Of a stretch of 64,000 nt of DNA, positions 28,484-37,806 are shown in pieces. The DNA comes from an uncultured Bacillota bacterium (GTDB lineage: Bacteria; Bacillota; Clostridia; Peptostreptococcales; Anaerovoracaceae), in the NCBI GenBank assembly GCA_958448635.1, contig CAUDEQ010000001.1, forward strand, positions 8,289-72,288, written 5' to 3'. The translations under genes and the position numbers were made by a program. How positions within the stretch are numbered: position 1 is the stretch's first letter; the number at the start of each line of letters is the position of its first letter. Below the pieces are notes generated by a model, which searched no databases, was not told the origin of the DNA, and saw only the letters and a program-made list of their open reading frames with translations.

Positions 28484-30346
28484 ATGAATAAATATCTTGA
28501 GAAGCACAGCTTCCCCGATGACTTAAAAAAAATGGACTATGACGAGCTGGAGCTTCTTACTTATGAAATAAGGGATTTTCTTGTTGAGGAGGTATCCAAA
28601 ACCGGAGGTCATCTCGCATCAAATCTGGGCGCCGTGGAGCTTACCATAGCGCTTCACAAGGTTTTTGATTCACCTGAAGACAAGCTTATATGGGATGTAG
28701 GTCATCAGTCCTACGTACATAAGATTCTCACGGGAAGAGCAGGAAACTTTTCCGGTCTTCGTCAGATGAACGGCATGAGCGGCTTTCCCAAGTCGAAAGA
28801 AAGCCCTCACGATATTTTCGATACGGGACACAGCAGCACATCCATATCTCTGGGACTTGGACTGGCAGCTGCCCGTGATCTGAAAGGCGAGGACTACAAC
28901 GTCATATCCATAATAGGAGACGGCGCCATGACAGGCGGCATCGCCTTTGAAGCATTGAACAATGTGGAAACTCTGGGAAGCAAGCTCATCGTCATCCTCA
29001 ACGATAACGAGATGTCCATATCCAAGAATACCGGCGGTTTTTCCAAATATCTGGGAAGGCTCAGAGGCTCCAGCAGGTACCGTGCCATGAAGGCTCAGAT
29101 AAAAAAGAATGTATCAAAGGTGCCGGTAATAGGAGAGGGCATGATCGCAGGGATGAAGCACGCCAGAGATTCCATTAAATACGCCATGATCGATGGAATA
29201 GTTTTTGAGGAGCTGGGATTTAAATATTTCGGGCCTGTGGACGGCCACAACATGAAGCAGCTGTGCGAGACACTGGAGCTGGCAAAGGATTACGGAAAGC
29301 CGGTCTTCATTCATGTGATAACGAAAAAGGGAAAGGGCTACACCAAGGCTGAGGAACGTCCTGATGTATTCCACGGCATCGGACCATTCGATATGGATAC
29401 GGGAGAGCCTCTTAAAAAGGACGAAGCCATCTCATATTCAAAAGTATTCGGAAACAAGCTGACGGAAATGGCTGAGAAAGACGACAGGATAACTGCGGTG
29501 AGCGCCGCCATGATAGAAGGCACAGGGCTTGCAGGCTTCAAGAAAAGCTTTCCGCAGAGAATGTTTGACGTGGGAATTGCAGAGGGACATGCCGTCACCT
29601 TTGCCGCCGGCCTTGCCAAGGCAGGTCTCAGACCTTACGTTGCCGTTTATTCCACATTCCTTCAGAGAGCATACGATCAGATAGTGGAGGATGTATGCCT
29701 TCAGAACCTTCCTGTGGTATTCTGTCTGGATCGTGCAGGCATTGTAGGTTCTGACGGAGAAACACATCACGGTATTTTCGACATAAGCTATATGAGGCAT
29801 ATGCCCAATCTGACCATAATGGCTCCAAAGGATGGAGCTGAGCTTGAAGCCATGCTGGAATATTCCGCTCAGCTGGACGGCCCGTGTGCCATAAGATATC
29901 CCAGGGGCGGCGCCCATGATATTTCGGAAACAGGCAAAATCGCTGCCGGCAGAGCTCATCAGCTGAAAAGAGGCACGGATGTAGAGATATGGTCCGTGGG
30001 AGCGATGGCGAAAACCGTACTTGAGGCGGCAGATATACTGAAAAAGAATGATATAAGCGCCAGCGTTATAAACACTGAATTCATCAAGCCTCTTGATACA
30101 GGCAGGCTCATGAAATCAGCAGGCAGATTCCCTCTTATAGTGACAGTGGAGGATAATGTCATCACCGGAGGCGCAGGAGAAGGGATCAAGAGCGCACTGG
30201 CAGATGAAGATGTCAGGGTAATGAACATAGGATGGCCTGACAGCTTCATAGAACACGGAACATGCGAGGAACTTTACGAAAAATACGGTATGGACGCTCG
30301 GTCCATCGCAGAAAGGATCATTAAAGAACTTGAAAAACAGGCTTGA
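28484..30346 (+). CDS. dxs: 1-deoxy-D-xylulose-5-phosphate synthase
   Basis: 620 residues, a thiamine diphosphate enzyme joining pyruvate and glyceraldehyde 3-phosphate, first step of the MEP isoprenoid pathway. The ThDP motif is GDGAMTGGIAFEALNN (about residue 146); GGHLASNLGAVELT is at the N-terminus; the transketolase-type pyrimidine domain has DVGIAEGHAVTFAAGLA (about residue 365) and DRAGIVGSDGETHHG. It starts 1 base after ispA; its last 17 bases overlap tlyA. Confidence 0.97.
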   Translation: MNKYLEKHSFPDDLKKMDYDELELLTYEIRDFLVEEVSKTGGHLASNLGAVELTIALHKVFDSPEDKLIWDVGHQSYVHKILTGRAGNFSGLRQMNGMSGFPKSKESPHDIFDTGHSSTSISLGLGLAAARDLKGEDYNVISIIGDGAMTGGIAFEALNNVETLGSKLIVILNDNEMSISKNTGGFSKYLGRLRGSSRYRAMKAQIKKNVSKVPVIGEGMIAGMKHARDSIKYAMIDGIVFEELGFKYFGPVDGHNMKQLCETLELAKDYGKPVFIHVITKKGKGYTKAEERPDVFHGIGPFDMDTGEPLKKDEAISYSKVFGNKLTEMAEKDDRITAVSAAMIEGTGLAGFKKSFPQRMFDVGIAEGHAVTFAAGLAKAGLRPYVAVYSTFLQRAYDQIVEDVCLQNLPVVFCLDRAGIVGSDGETHHGIFDISYMRHMPNLTIMAPKDGAELEAMLEYSAQLDGPCAIRYPRGGAHDISETGKIAAGRAHQLKRGTDVEIWSVGAMAKTVLEAADILKKNDISASVINTEFIKPLDTGRLMKSAGRFPLIVTVEDNVITGGAGEGIKSALADEDVRVMNIGWPDSFIEHGTCEELYEKYGMDARSIAERIIKELEKQA

Positions 30347-31124
30347 TATATTGCTGACTGAAAAAGGTTTTTTTCAGTCAAGAGAAAAGGCCAGAGCCTC
30401 CATCATGGCAGGCGTGGTATATGTGGACGGACAGCGCGTGGATAAGCCGGGGGCTTCTGTCAGGGAAGATGCTGAAATTACAGTGAAAGAGGATCTGTGT
30501 CCATACGTCAGCAGGGGAGGTCTAAAGCTGGAAAAGGCGCTGGAGCTCTTCGGTTTTTCCCTTGAGGGTGCGGTGGCAGCTGACATCGGAGCTTCCACAG
30601 GAGGCTTCACGGACTGCATGCTGCAAAAGGGCGCATCAAAGGTTTTCGCCATAGATGTTGGCTACGGTCAGCTTGACTGGAAGCTGAGGAACGATCCAAG
30701 AGTCGTCAATATGGAAAAGGTAAATGTCAGATACCTTGACCTGGATACCATAGACAACGATCTGGACTTCATCAGCATAGATGTGTCATTCATATCATTG
30801 AAGCTGGTATTCCCGGTAGCTTCCAAGATCCTTGACGATAACGGATCCGTCGTATGCCTTGTAAAGCCTCAGTTTGAGGCGGGCAGGGAGCAGGTGGGCA
30901 AAAAGGGTATCGTCCGCGATCCTGCCGTACACAGAGAAGTGCTGGAAAAGGTCATGGGCTACGGTCGTGAGAACGGTCTGTATCCCCACGGTCTTACTCA
31001 TTCGCCTGTCACAGGAGCCAAGGGAAATATAGAGTATCTTCTTTATCTGAAGAAGAGCGAGCCGGGTTCGAGCCCGGATATTGACAAAATTGTTTCAGAC
31101 TCCCATGTGGAGTTGGCGCAATAA
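30330..31124 (+). CDS. tlyA: TlyA-family rRNA 2'-O-methyltransferase
   Basis: 264 residues. An N-terminal S4 RNA-binding domain (about 1-62: LDILLTEKGFFQSREKARASIMAGVVYVDG) precedes an FtsJ-like methyltransferase with ADIGASTGGFTDCMLQKGA (motif I) and FISIDVSFISL. TlyA methylates ribose in 16S and/or 23S rRNA; Firmicutes homologues are often annotated haemolysin A. The start codon is TTG 30330, overlapping dxs by 17 bases with GAAAGGA upstream. Bacillus has argR-recN after tlyA; here an aminotransferase follows. Confidence 0.93.
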   Translation: MKNRLDILLTEKGFFQSREKARASIMAGVVYVDGQRVDKPGASVREDAEITVKEDLCPYVSRGGLKLEKALELFGFSLEGAVAADIGASTGGFTDCMLQKGASKVFAIDVGYGQLDWKLRNDPRVVNMEKVNVRYLDLDTIDNDLDFISIDVSFISLKLVFPVASKILDDNGSVVCLVKPQFEAGREQVGKKGIVRDPAVHREVLEKVMGYGRENGLYPHGLTHSPVTGAKGNIEYLLYLKKSEPGSSPDIDKIVSDSHVELAQ

Positions 31125-31152
31125 ATAATGATTTAGGAGAAGGAGAAGAAAA

Positions 31153-32352
31153 ATGCAGTTATCAAACAGAGTTAACTCAATGCAGCATTCACCTATCAGA
31201 AGGTTCAATGTCTATGCTTTTGAGGCCAAGAAAAAGGGAAAAAAGGTGTATCATCTGAACATAGGTCAGCCGGATATAGAGACACCTCCTTGCTTTATGG
31301 AAGCCATAAGGAATTACGACCAGAAGGTCATCGCCTATTCCGAATCAGGAGGCGAGCTGGTGCTGCTGGACGCCATCATAGGCTACTTCAAGCAGTATGA
31401 TATGAGCTATGAGAGAAAGAACATCATGATAACCAACGGCGGCTCGGAAGCTCTCAGCATGATATTCACAACCATACTTGATCCCGACGATGAAGTGATC
31501 ATCGCAGAGCCGTTCTATACAAATTATCATACCTTTGCCACAGGTGCCTGCGGAAAGGTCGTTCCCATCACCACCAAGGCCGAGGACGGATATAATTTCG
31601 CAAAGAGAGAGCTGATCGAGGCTGCCATAACTCCGAGAACAAAGGCGATATGCTGTATAAGTCCCGGAAATCCTACAGGCAGGGTTCTGACCATAGAGGA
31701 CATGAAGCTCATCGGAGAAATAGCAAAAGAGCATGACCTATGGATCATAGCAGACGAGGTTTACAGAGAGTTCGCTTATGATGATCGCCAGGTAACGTCA
31801 TTCGGTATGCTCAAGGAGCTGGAGGATCGTGTTGTCATCGTAGACTCTGTATCCAAGAGATTCTCGGCGTGTGGAGCCAGAATCGGCTGTATCATCAGCA
31901 AGAACGACGAGCTGATGGACGGTATCATGAAAATCGCTCAGGGAAGACTCTGCGTTCCGACGCTGGAGCAGATAGGTGCAGCAGCTCTCTACAATCTCGA
32001 TAAGTCGTATTACGATGAAGCGAAGGCGGAATACGAAGGCAGGAGAGATGTTGTATATGAGGAGCTGATGAAGATACCGGGAGTCATCTGTCAGAAACCG
32101 GGCGGCGCATTTTACATGACGGCAAAGCTGCCTGTTGAAAGCGTTGAGGATCTGCTGATGTTCATGCTGACGGAATTCGATGACAACGGTGAAACAGCCA
32201 TGTTTACGCCGGCTGAAGGCTTTTACGGCACTCCGGGACTTGGAAAGGATGAAATGCGTATGGCATACGTTCTCAAACAGGAGGATATGAGAAGGGCAGT
32301 AGAACTTATCAGACTCGGTATCGAGGCGTATAACAAAAAAATCGGCAAATGA
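31153..32352 (+). CDS. Class I/II pyridoxal-phosphate aminotransferase
   Basis: 399 residues of fold-type I. NIGQPDIETP is near the N-terminus, NGGSEALSMIFTTILDPDDEVI binds cofactor phosphate, SPGNPTGRVL (about residue 172) is the substrate-binding motif, DEVYREF holds the ring-contacting residues, SVSKRFSACGARIG (about residue 233-246) carries the PLP lysine, and MRMAYVL the carboxylate-binding Arg. Aspartate- or aromatic-type substrate is likely but not decided. AGGAGAAGGAG precedes ATG. It lies between tlyA and mutS with no obvious pathway partner. Confidence 0.88.
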   Translation: MQLSNRVNSMQHSPIRRFNVYAFEAKKKGKKVYHLNIGQPDIETPPCFMEAIRNYDQKVIAYSESGGELVLLDAIIGYFKQYDMSYERKNIMITNGGSEALSMIFTTILDPDDEVIIAEPFYTNYHTFATGACGKVVPITTKAEDGYNFAKRELIEAAITPRTKAICCISPGNPTGRVLTIEDMKLIGEIAKEHDLWIIADEVYREFAYDDRQVTSFGMLKELEDRVVIVDSVSKRFSACGARIGCIISKNDELMDGIMKIAQGRLCVPTLEQIGAAALYNLDKSYYDEAKAEYEGRRDVVYEELMKIPGVICQKPGGAFYMTAKLPVESVEDLLMFMLTEFDDNGETAMFTPAEGFYGTPGLGKDEMRMAYVLKQEDMRRAVELIRLGIEAYNKKIGK

Positions 32353-32379
32353 TCTATTGTAATGAAAGGAAGTAAGATA

Positions 32380-35010
32380 ATGGCGGCTTCGAAGCTATCA
32401 CCTATGATGCAGCAGTATATGGATATAAAGGAAAATTACCGAGACTGTATCCTGTTTTTCAGGCTTGGTGATTTCTATGAAATGTTTTTTGATGACGCCA
32501 AGCTTGCCTCCCGTGAGCTGGAGCTCACATTGACAGGTAAAAACTGCGGAATGGAAGAAAGGGCTCCCATGTGTGGAGTTCCTTTTCATTCCGCAGATAC
32601 GTATATATCTCGTCTTGTGGAGAGAGGCTACAAGGTCGCCATCTGTGAGCAGACTGAGGACCCTGCTTCCGTAAAGGGCATAGTCAGACGCGAGGTTGTA
32701 CAGATAGTCACTCCCGGCACAGTGCTGACAGGCAGCCTTCTCAATGAAAAGGAAAACAATTACATCGCTTCGGTGTTCTCAGATGAACACACCATGGGAC
32801 TGGCATACTGTGACGTTTCCACGGGAGAAATATACTCAACGGATATAAGCGGTGCCGGAAGATATGAAAACCTTCTGAATGAGCTGGTAAAGATAGATGC
32901 CCGTGAGATAATTTTAGACGAAGCAACAGCACAGGAGCTGGATGTGGAAAGCATCAGACCGGTGGTAAAGGCGTATTTTAACTTTCCCGGAGAGGAGTTT
33001 TACAGGAGTGAGGCTGCACGCAATGCCATCAGAAGGCAGTTTGGCGTCACATCTCTTATGGGGATAGGTGTTCAGGAGGATTCTTCAGCTGAAATAGCAC
33101 TGGGCGCACTGCTTCTGTATCTGGTGGAAACGCAGAAAAACAGTCTCAATCATATCGCAGAGCTTTCGTCATATTCCATCGGGCAGCACATGTCGCTGGA
33201 CAAATCCACCATAAAGAACCTTGAGCTAACCGAAACTCTTTTTGAGAAAAAACTCAATGGCTCTCTTTTGGGCGTTCTCGACAGAACGCAGACAGCCATG
33301 GGCTCAAGAAAGCTGAAGCAGTGGCTGAAGGAGCCGCTGCGCGATGTGACCGGCATCAATGAAAGACTGGATGCAGTGGAGGTCCTGGTTGACGATGTTC
33401 TCAGAAGAAACAATCTCAGGGAGCATCTCAAGAGGGTATACGACTTTGAAAGGCTCACCGGAAGAATAGCCTGCGGTACAGCCAACGGCAAAGATCTCAT
33501 AGCTCTGAGAAATTCCTGCGGTGTCATCCCGGATATAAAGGCTGAGCTGGAAAACTCCGGCTCCGTGCTTCTGGAAAAGCTGGGCGGCAGCATCCATGAC
33601 CTGAAAAACGTCTTTGATTTGATAGACGGCAGCATCGTCGAAGACCCGCCCTTTGCAATAAAGGAAGGCGGAGTGATAAAGGAAGGCTTCTCCGCTGAGC
33701 TTGATGAGCTTAAAGCGTCCATAAAGGATGCCCAACAGTGGATCGCCGGACTGGAAGCCGGCGAAAGAGAACGAACAGGCATTAAGAATCTTAAAGTAGG
33801 ATACAACAAGGTGTTCGGATATTATCTGGAGGTCACCAGATCATACTACGAGCTGATACCTGATAATTATATAAGAAAACAGACACTCGCCAACTGCGAG
33901 CGTTTCATCACTCCTGAGCTTAAGGAAACCGAGCGGCTGGTGCTCAATGCAGAGACCAGGATAAACCAGATGGAATACGAGCTTTTCTCGGAAATCAGGC
34001 TCAAGCTTCAGGAATACATAAAGCAGATACAGGAAACCTCAAGGGCAATTTCATCGGTCGATGTCCTGACCTCCTTTGCCGAGGTCAGCGAAAAGAACGA
34101 TTATATCAAGCCTGAGGTGGATGACAGCGATGTAATAAGCATATGCCGAGGTCGTCATCCAGTGATCGAGCAGACCATAAGAGACGGCATCTTCGTCAGC
34201 AATGACACGTATGTCAACAGAGCCGACAGGAGCCTGCTGCTGATAACAGGTCCCAATATGTCGGGAAAATCCACGTACATGAGGCAGACGGCTCTTATCG
34301 TTCTCATGGCACAGGCAGGCTGCTTCGTTCCGTGCGAAAGCGCTCATATAGGCATATGCGACAGGATATTCACGAGGATCGGTGCTTCAGACAATCTGGC
34401 ACAGGGACAGAGTACATTCTTTGTCGAAATGAGCGAGCTGTCATATATATTAAACACGGCAACATCAAAAAGCCTTGTAATCTTGGACGAAATAGGCAGG
34501 GGAACCAGCACATATGACGGTCTCTCCATAGCGTGGGCGGCTGCCGAATATCTGTGCAGATCTCACAGAAGGATAAGAACTCTCTTCGCCACTCATTACC
34601 ACGAGATGACCAGGTTGGAGGAAACGCTGGAAGGACTGACAAATCTCAACGTGGATGTGGCAGAAGAAAACGGCAATGTCGTATTTCTTCACAAGATAGT
34701 AAACGGCAGCGCAAGCAGAAGCTACGGGATACACGTGGCAAAGCTGGCAGGCGCACCCGGAGAGCTTCTTGAGAGGGCTGAGGAAATTCTCTCCGGCCTT
34801 GAAAATGACGGAAGCGACATCATATGTCCTGCAGAGAGGAAAACTTCGTCAGAAGCAAAAACAGAGTCTTTGGAAGCACAGGAGATTCAGCTGTCACTGT
34901 TTAGCTCGATACCTGATCCTGTGATTGATAAGATAAAAAGCATAGATCTCATGAACACAACGCCTTCACAGGCGCTTAAAATATTAGAGGAAATCAAAGA
35001 ACAGCTATGA
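32380..35010 (+). CDS. mutS: DNA mismatch repair protein MutS
   Basis: 876 residues. The mismatch-binding domain I has FFRLGDFYEMFFDDAK (Phe-x-Glu motif, about residue 26-41); connector, lever and clamp domains follow; the ABC ATPase has GPNMSGKSTYMRQTAL Walker A (about residue 624), DEIGRGTSTYDG Walker B (about residue 700) and TLFATHYHEM. A QLSLF beta-clamp-binding motif is near the C-terminus. ATG 32380 with AAAGGAAG upstream is chosen; the ATG at 32362 overlaps that site. mutL starts within its stop codon (ATGA). Confidence 0.97.
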   Translation: MAASKLSPMMQQYMDIKENYRDCILFFRLGDFYEMFFDDAKLASRELELTLTGKNCGMEERAPMCGVPFHSADTYISRLVERGYKVAICEQTEDPASVKGIVRREVVQIVTPGTVLTGSLLNEKENNYIASVFSDEHTMGLAYCDVSTGEIYSTDISGAGRYENLLNELVKIDAREIILDEATAQELDVESIRPVVKAYFNFPGEEFYRSEAARNAIRRQFGVTSLMGIGVQEDSSAEIALGALLLYLVETQKNSLNHIAELSSYSIGQHMSLDKSTIKNLELTETLFEKKLNGSLLGVLDRTQTAMGSRKLKQWLKEPLRDVTGINERLDAVEVLVDDVLRRNNLREHLKRVYDFERLTGRIACGTANGKDLIALRNSCGVIPDIKAELENSGSVLLEKLGGSIHDLKNVFDLIDGSIVEDPPFAIKEGGVIKEGFSAELDELKASIKDAQQWIAGLEAGERERTGIKNLKVGYNKVFGYYLEVTRSYYELIPDNYIRKQTLANCERFITPELKETERLVLNAETRINQMEYELFSEIRLKLQEYIKQIQETSRAISSVDVLTSFAEVSEKNDYIKPEVDDSDVISICRGRHPVIEQTIRDGIFVSNDTYVNRADRSLLLITGPNMSGKSTYMRQTALIVLMAQAGCFVPCESAHIGICDRIFTRIGASDNLAQGQSTFFVEMSELSYILNTATSKSLVILDEIGRGTSTYDGLSIAWAAAEYLCRSHRRIRTLFATHYHEMTRLEETLEGLTNLNVDVAEENGNVVFLHKIVNGSASRSYGIHVAKLAGAPGELLERAEEILSGLENDGSDIICPAERKTSSEAKTESLEAQEIQLSLFSSIPDPVIDKIKSIDLMNTTPSQALKILEEIKEQL

Positions 35011-36863
35011 TAAGAATTCTTGAAAAGCACGTGGCTGATAAAATAGCGGCAGGCGAGGTAGTCGACAGACCTGTTTCCATCATCAAGGAGCTGGTTGAAA
35101 ACTCTCTGGATGCTGAATCATCAGCCATCACGGTCGAAATAAGAAACGGCGGCAAAAGCTATATAAGAGTCACCGATAACGGCTGCGGCATTCCTTCCGA
35201 TGAAGCTGAGCTGGCATTCCAACGTCATGCCACCAGCAAGATAACGACGGTCAGTGATCTCGAATCGATAGAGACGCTGGGCTTCAGAGGAGAAGCTCTT
35301 GCCAGCATATGCGCTGTGTCCAGAGTGGAGCTGATAACCAAGACAACAGAGGAAAAGGCAGGAAGACGCATCATCGTGGAAGGCAGCAGCATACTCGAAA
35401 ATACTGCTACGGGATGCCCCGACGGTACAACCATAACCGTTCGGGATCTTTTCTACAATGTTCCGGCCAGGAGCAAATTTCTGGCTTCCGACAGTGCAGA
35501 GACGAGACGCATCATCGATATGGTATCGAGGATAGCCCTGTCATATCCCGATGTCAAATTCAATATGATAAACAACAACAAGAAGGTATTCGCCACAAGA
35601 GGAAACGGCAACATTCTCAACAACATAATCAGCATCTTCGGAGCTGAATCGGGAAAGGACCTTATTCCTGTGGAAAACGACAGAAACGGATACGTCATAA
35701 AAGGCTTCGTGTCATCTCCCGGATCATCGTCGCCTTCCAGAAGCAGGCAGATATTTTGCGTTAACGGGAGAATCGTGTCCAGCGACGTTCTTGAAAAAGC
35801 ACTGGATGATGCCTACAGGGAAAAGCTCTTTCACGGAAGATACCCGGCGGCCTTTCTCTTCATGTATGCTCCGCCGTCAAAGCTTGACGTCAATGTTCAT
35901 CCTACTAAAAAGGAAATCAGATTCGACGACAGGTATGAGGTCATGGATTTTGTGACAGAGGCAGTAAAAGGGGCGCTGACAGACAGAGAGGCAATACCCA
36001 GAGTAATGGTTCAGCGAGCCGTAAGCTCCACTGAGCTTTTGCATGGCAGACATGAGGCTGAGGTGCAGTATTCCTTTGAAGATGTGAAGAGCGAAATGAC
36101 TTCATCAAGTATCTCTGACATTTTGCCGGAAGAGACCGAAGTTGACATAAAAAATATATTGTCTACACTAAGGGACGGGACGTCAGAAATCGAAGCTCAT
36201 CACGATGAGAACGATGATATGGCAGGCGCTGTGATGTATGAAACGCATCAGCCCATTTTACCGCAGAAGCCTCTCCATATACCTTTTGAAATAGACAGGC
36301 TGGAATACATAGGCACGCTTTTCAACACATATATACTTGCTTCAGATGATGACAGCTTCTATATGATGGATCAGCATGCCGCTCATGAAAGAGTGTTCTA
36401 TGAGCGGCTTCTGGAGGAATACAACAATGCCGAAAAATCAAGGCAGACTCTTCTTGTCCCTTTGAATTTCAACGTTTCAGCTCAGATTACCGCTACTGAG
36501 GAGCTATGGCTCGATGAAGTCACATCCATGGGATATGACATTGAATTTTTCGGTAACAACACGTATCTGGTAAGGGAGATACCGGCATTTATGGATATGA
36601 GTGAGGCTGAGGCATTTCTTGCAGATATGTTCAAGGCTCTTGAAGACAAGCCGGATCTCACCAACAGGATGACCATAGACAAGATCATCACAAGGTCATG
36701 CAAGAGCGCAGTCAAGGGTGGAGACCATCTTAAGGAGTCTGAGATATCGGCTCTAATGAAAGATCTGAAGAACTGCGTCAACCCGTTTTCATGTCCTCAC
36801 GGAAGGCCTGTGTTCATCAGAATGACAAGATACGATATTGAAAAAATGTTTAAGAGGGTTTGA
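35007..36863 (+). CDS. mutL: DNA mismatch repair protein MutL, endonuclease type
   Basis: 618 residues. The GHKL ATPase domain has KIAAGEVVDRPVSIIKELVENSLDA, DNGCGI and GFRGEALASI. The C-terminal domain contains DQHAAHERVFYERLLEE (about residue 450), the DQHAx2Ex4E nuclease motif, so this MutL nicks the daughter strand itself, as expected in bacteria lacking MutH. Conserved CPHGRP near the C-terminus (metal site) is also present. It overlaps mutS by 4 bases; miaA follows after 1 base. Confidence 0.97.
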   Translation: MIRILEKHVADKIAAGEVVDRPVSIIKELVENSLDAESSAITVEIRNGGKSYIRVTDNGCGIPSDEAELAFQRHATSKITTVSDLESIETLGFRGEALASICAVSRVELITKTTEEKAGRRIIVEGSSILENTATGCPDGTTITVRDLFYNVPARSKFLASDSAETRRIIDMVSRIALSYPDVKFNMINNNKKVFATRGNGNILNNIISIFGAESGKDLIPVENDRNGYVIKGFVSSPGSSSPSRSRQIFCVNGRIVSSDVLEKALDDAYREKLFHGRYPAAFLFMYAPPSKLDVNVHPTKKEIRFDDRYEVMDFVTEAVKGALTDREAIPRVMVQRAVSSTELLHGRHEAEVQYSFEDVKSEMTSSSISDILPEETEVDIKNILSTLRDGTSEIEAHHDENDDMAGAVMYETHQPILPQKPLHIPFEIDRLEYIGTLFNTYILASDDDSFYMMDQHAAHERVFYERLLEEYNNAEKSRQTLLVPLNFNVSAQITATEELWLDEVTSMGYDIEFFGNNTYLVREIPAFMDMSEAEAFLADMFKALEDKPDLTNRMTIDKIITRSCKSAVKGGDHLKESEISALMKDLKNCVNPFSCPHGRPVFIRMTRYDIEKMFKRV

Positions 36864-36864
36864 T

Positions 36865-37806
36865 ATGTTTGATCGTTCCCATACAATAATAGCATTGGCA
36901 GGACCCACTGCATCGGGCAAGACGAAATTCGCCATCATGCTGGCATTGGCATTTGACGGTGAAATCGTTTCATGCGATTCCATGCAGCTTTATAAATATA
37001 TGAATATAGGCAGCGCCAAGCCTACAGCCGACGAAATGTCCATGGCAAAACACCATCTGGTGGATATCATAGATCCGGCTGTTGATTTTTCGGTGGCTCA
37101 ATACCGAGACCTTGCCAAAGAAGCCATAAGAGATATTTTCTCAAGGGGAAAAACGCCCATCGTATGCGGAGGTACAGGCCTTTACCTGAATTCTCTTCTC
37201 TACGATATGGATTTTTCTTCCGTTCCCGAAGATCATTCCTACAGAGAGGAGCTTATGGAAATCGCGCACCGGCAAGGACCTGAGGCGCTTCATGAAATGC
37301 TAAGAAAGTCTGATCCTTCGGCTGCGGAGGGTATACATCCCAATAATATCGTCAAGATAGTAAGGGCTCTGGAAAGGCTCCGCGAGGGCGAGGGCAGCAT
37401 ACGCCAATTTAAGGATATAAGCAGGCCTACCGAGGATTACGATGTGATACTTCTTGGTCTGACAAGAGACAGAGCGGAGCTGTATGATCGCATAAACAGA
37501 CGTGTGGATATACTAATATCGGAAGGCCTTGAGGATGAAGTCAGAAGCCTGACAGATATGGGGCTTTCTGCAAAAAATATTTCCATGAAGGGCATAGGAT
37601 ATAAGGAAATGATAGATTATATCGACGGTCGCTGCACCTTAATGGAATCTATCGAAAATATTAAAAAAAACACAAGACATTACGCTAAAAAACAGTTAAC
37701 GTGGTTTAGAAGATATGATAAAATGAGATGGTATAACGTTTCGGATTATAACAGCGATGAAGCTGCATTTGAGGATATGAAAACATGGCTTCTGGAAAAG
37801 AAATAA
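36865..37806 (+). CDS. miaA: tRNA dimethylallyltransferase
   Basis: 313 residues. MiaA adds a dimethylallyl group to A37 of tRNAs reading UNN codons, using DMAPP made by the isoprenoid pathway whose genes lie upstream. The P-loop GPTASGKTKFA is at the N-terminus; SCDSMQLYKYMNIGSAKPT and VCGGTGLYLNSLLYD are family signatures. The C-terminus has KKNTRHYAKKQLTWFRR. ATG 36865 has AGAGGG six bases upstream; the open frame from TTG 36838 lies within mutL. The hfq gene that often follows miaA is not here. Confidence 0.96.
   Translation: MFDRSHTIIALAGPTASGKTKFAIMLALAFDGEIVSCDSMQLYKYMNIGSAKPTADEMSMAKHHLVDIIDPAVDFSVAQYRDLAKEAIRDIFSRGKTPIVCGGTGLYLNSLLYDMDFSSVPEDHSYREELMEIAHRQGPEALHEMLRKSDPSAAEGIHPNNIVKIVRALERLREGEGSIRQFKDISRPTEDYDVILLGLTRDRAELYDRINRRVDILISEGLEDEVRSLTDMGLSAKNISMKGIGYKEMIDYIDGRCTLMESIENIKKNTRHYAKKQLTWFRRYDKMRWYNVSDYNSDEAAFEDMKTWLLEKK

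Noticed and set aside
31062..31077. CCGGGTTCGAGCCCGG looks like a tRNA T-arm
   Set aside because: It lies inside the tlyA reading frame and no acceptor, D-arm or anticodon arm can be assembled around it.
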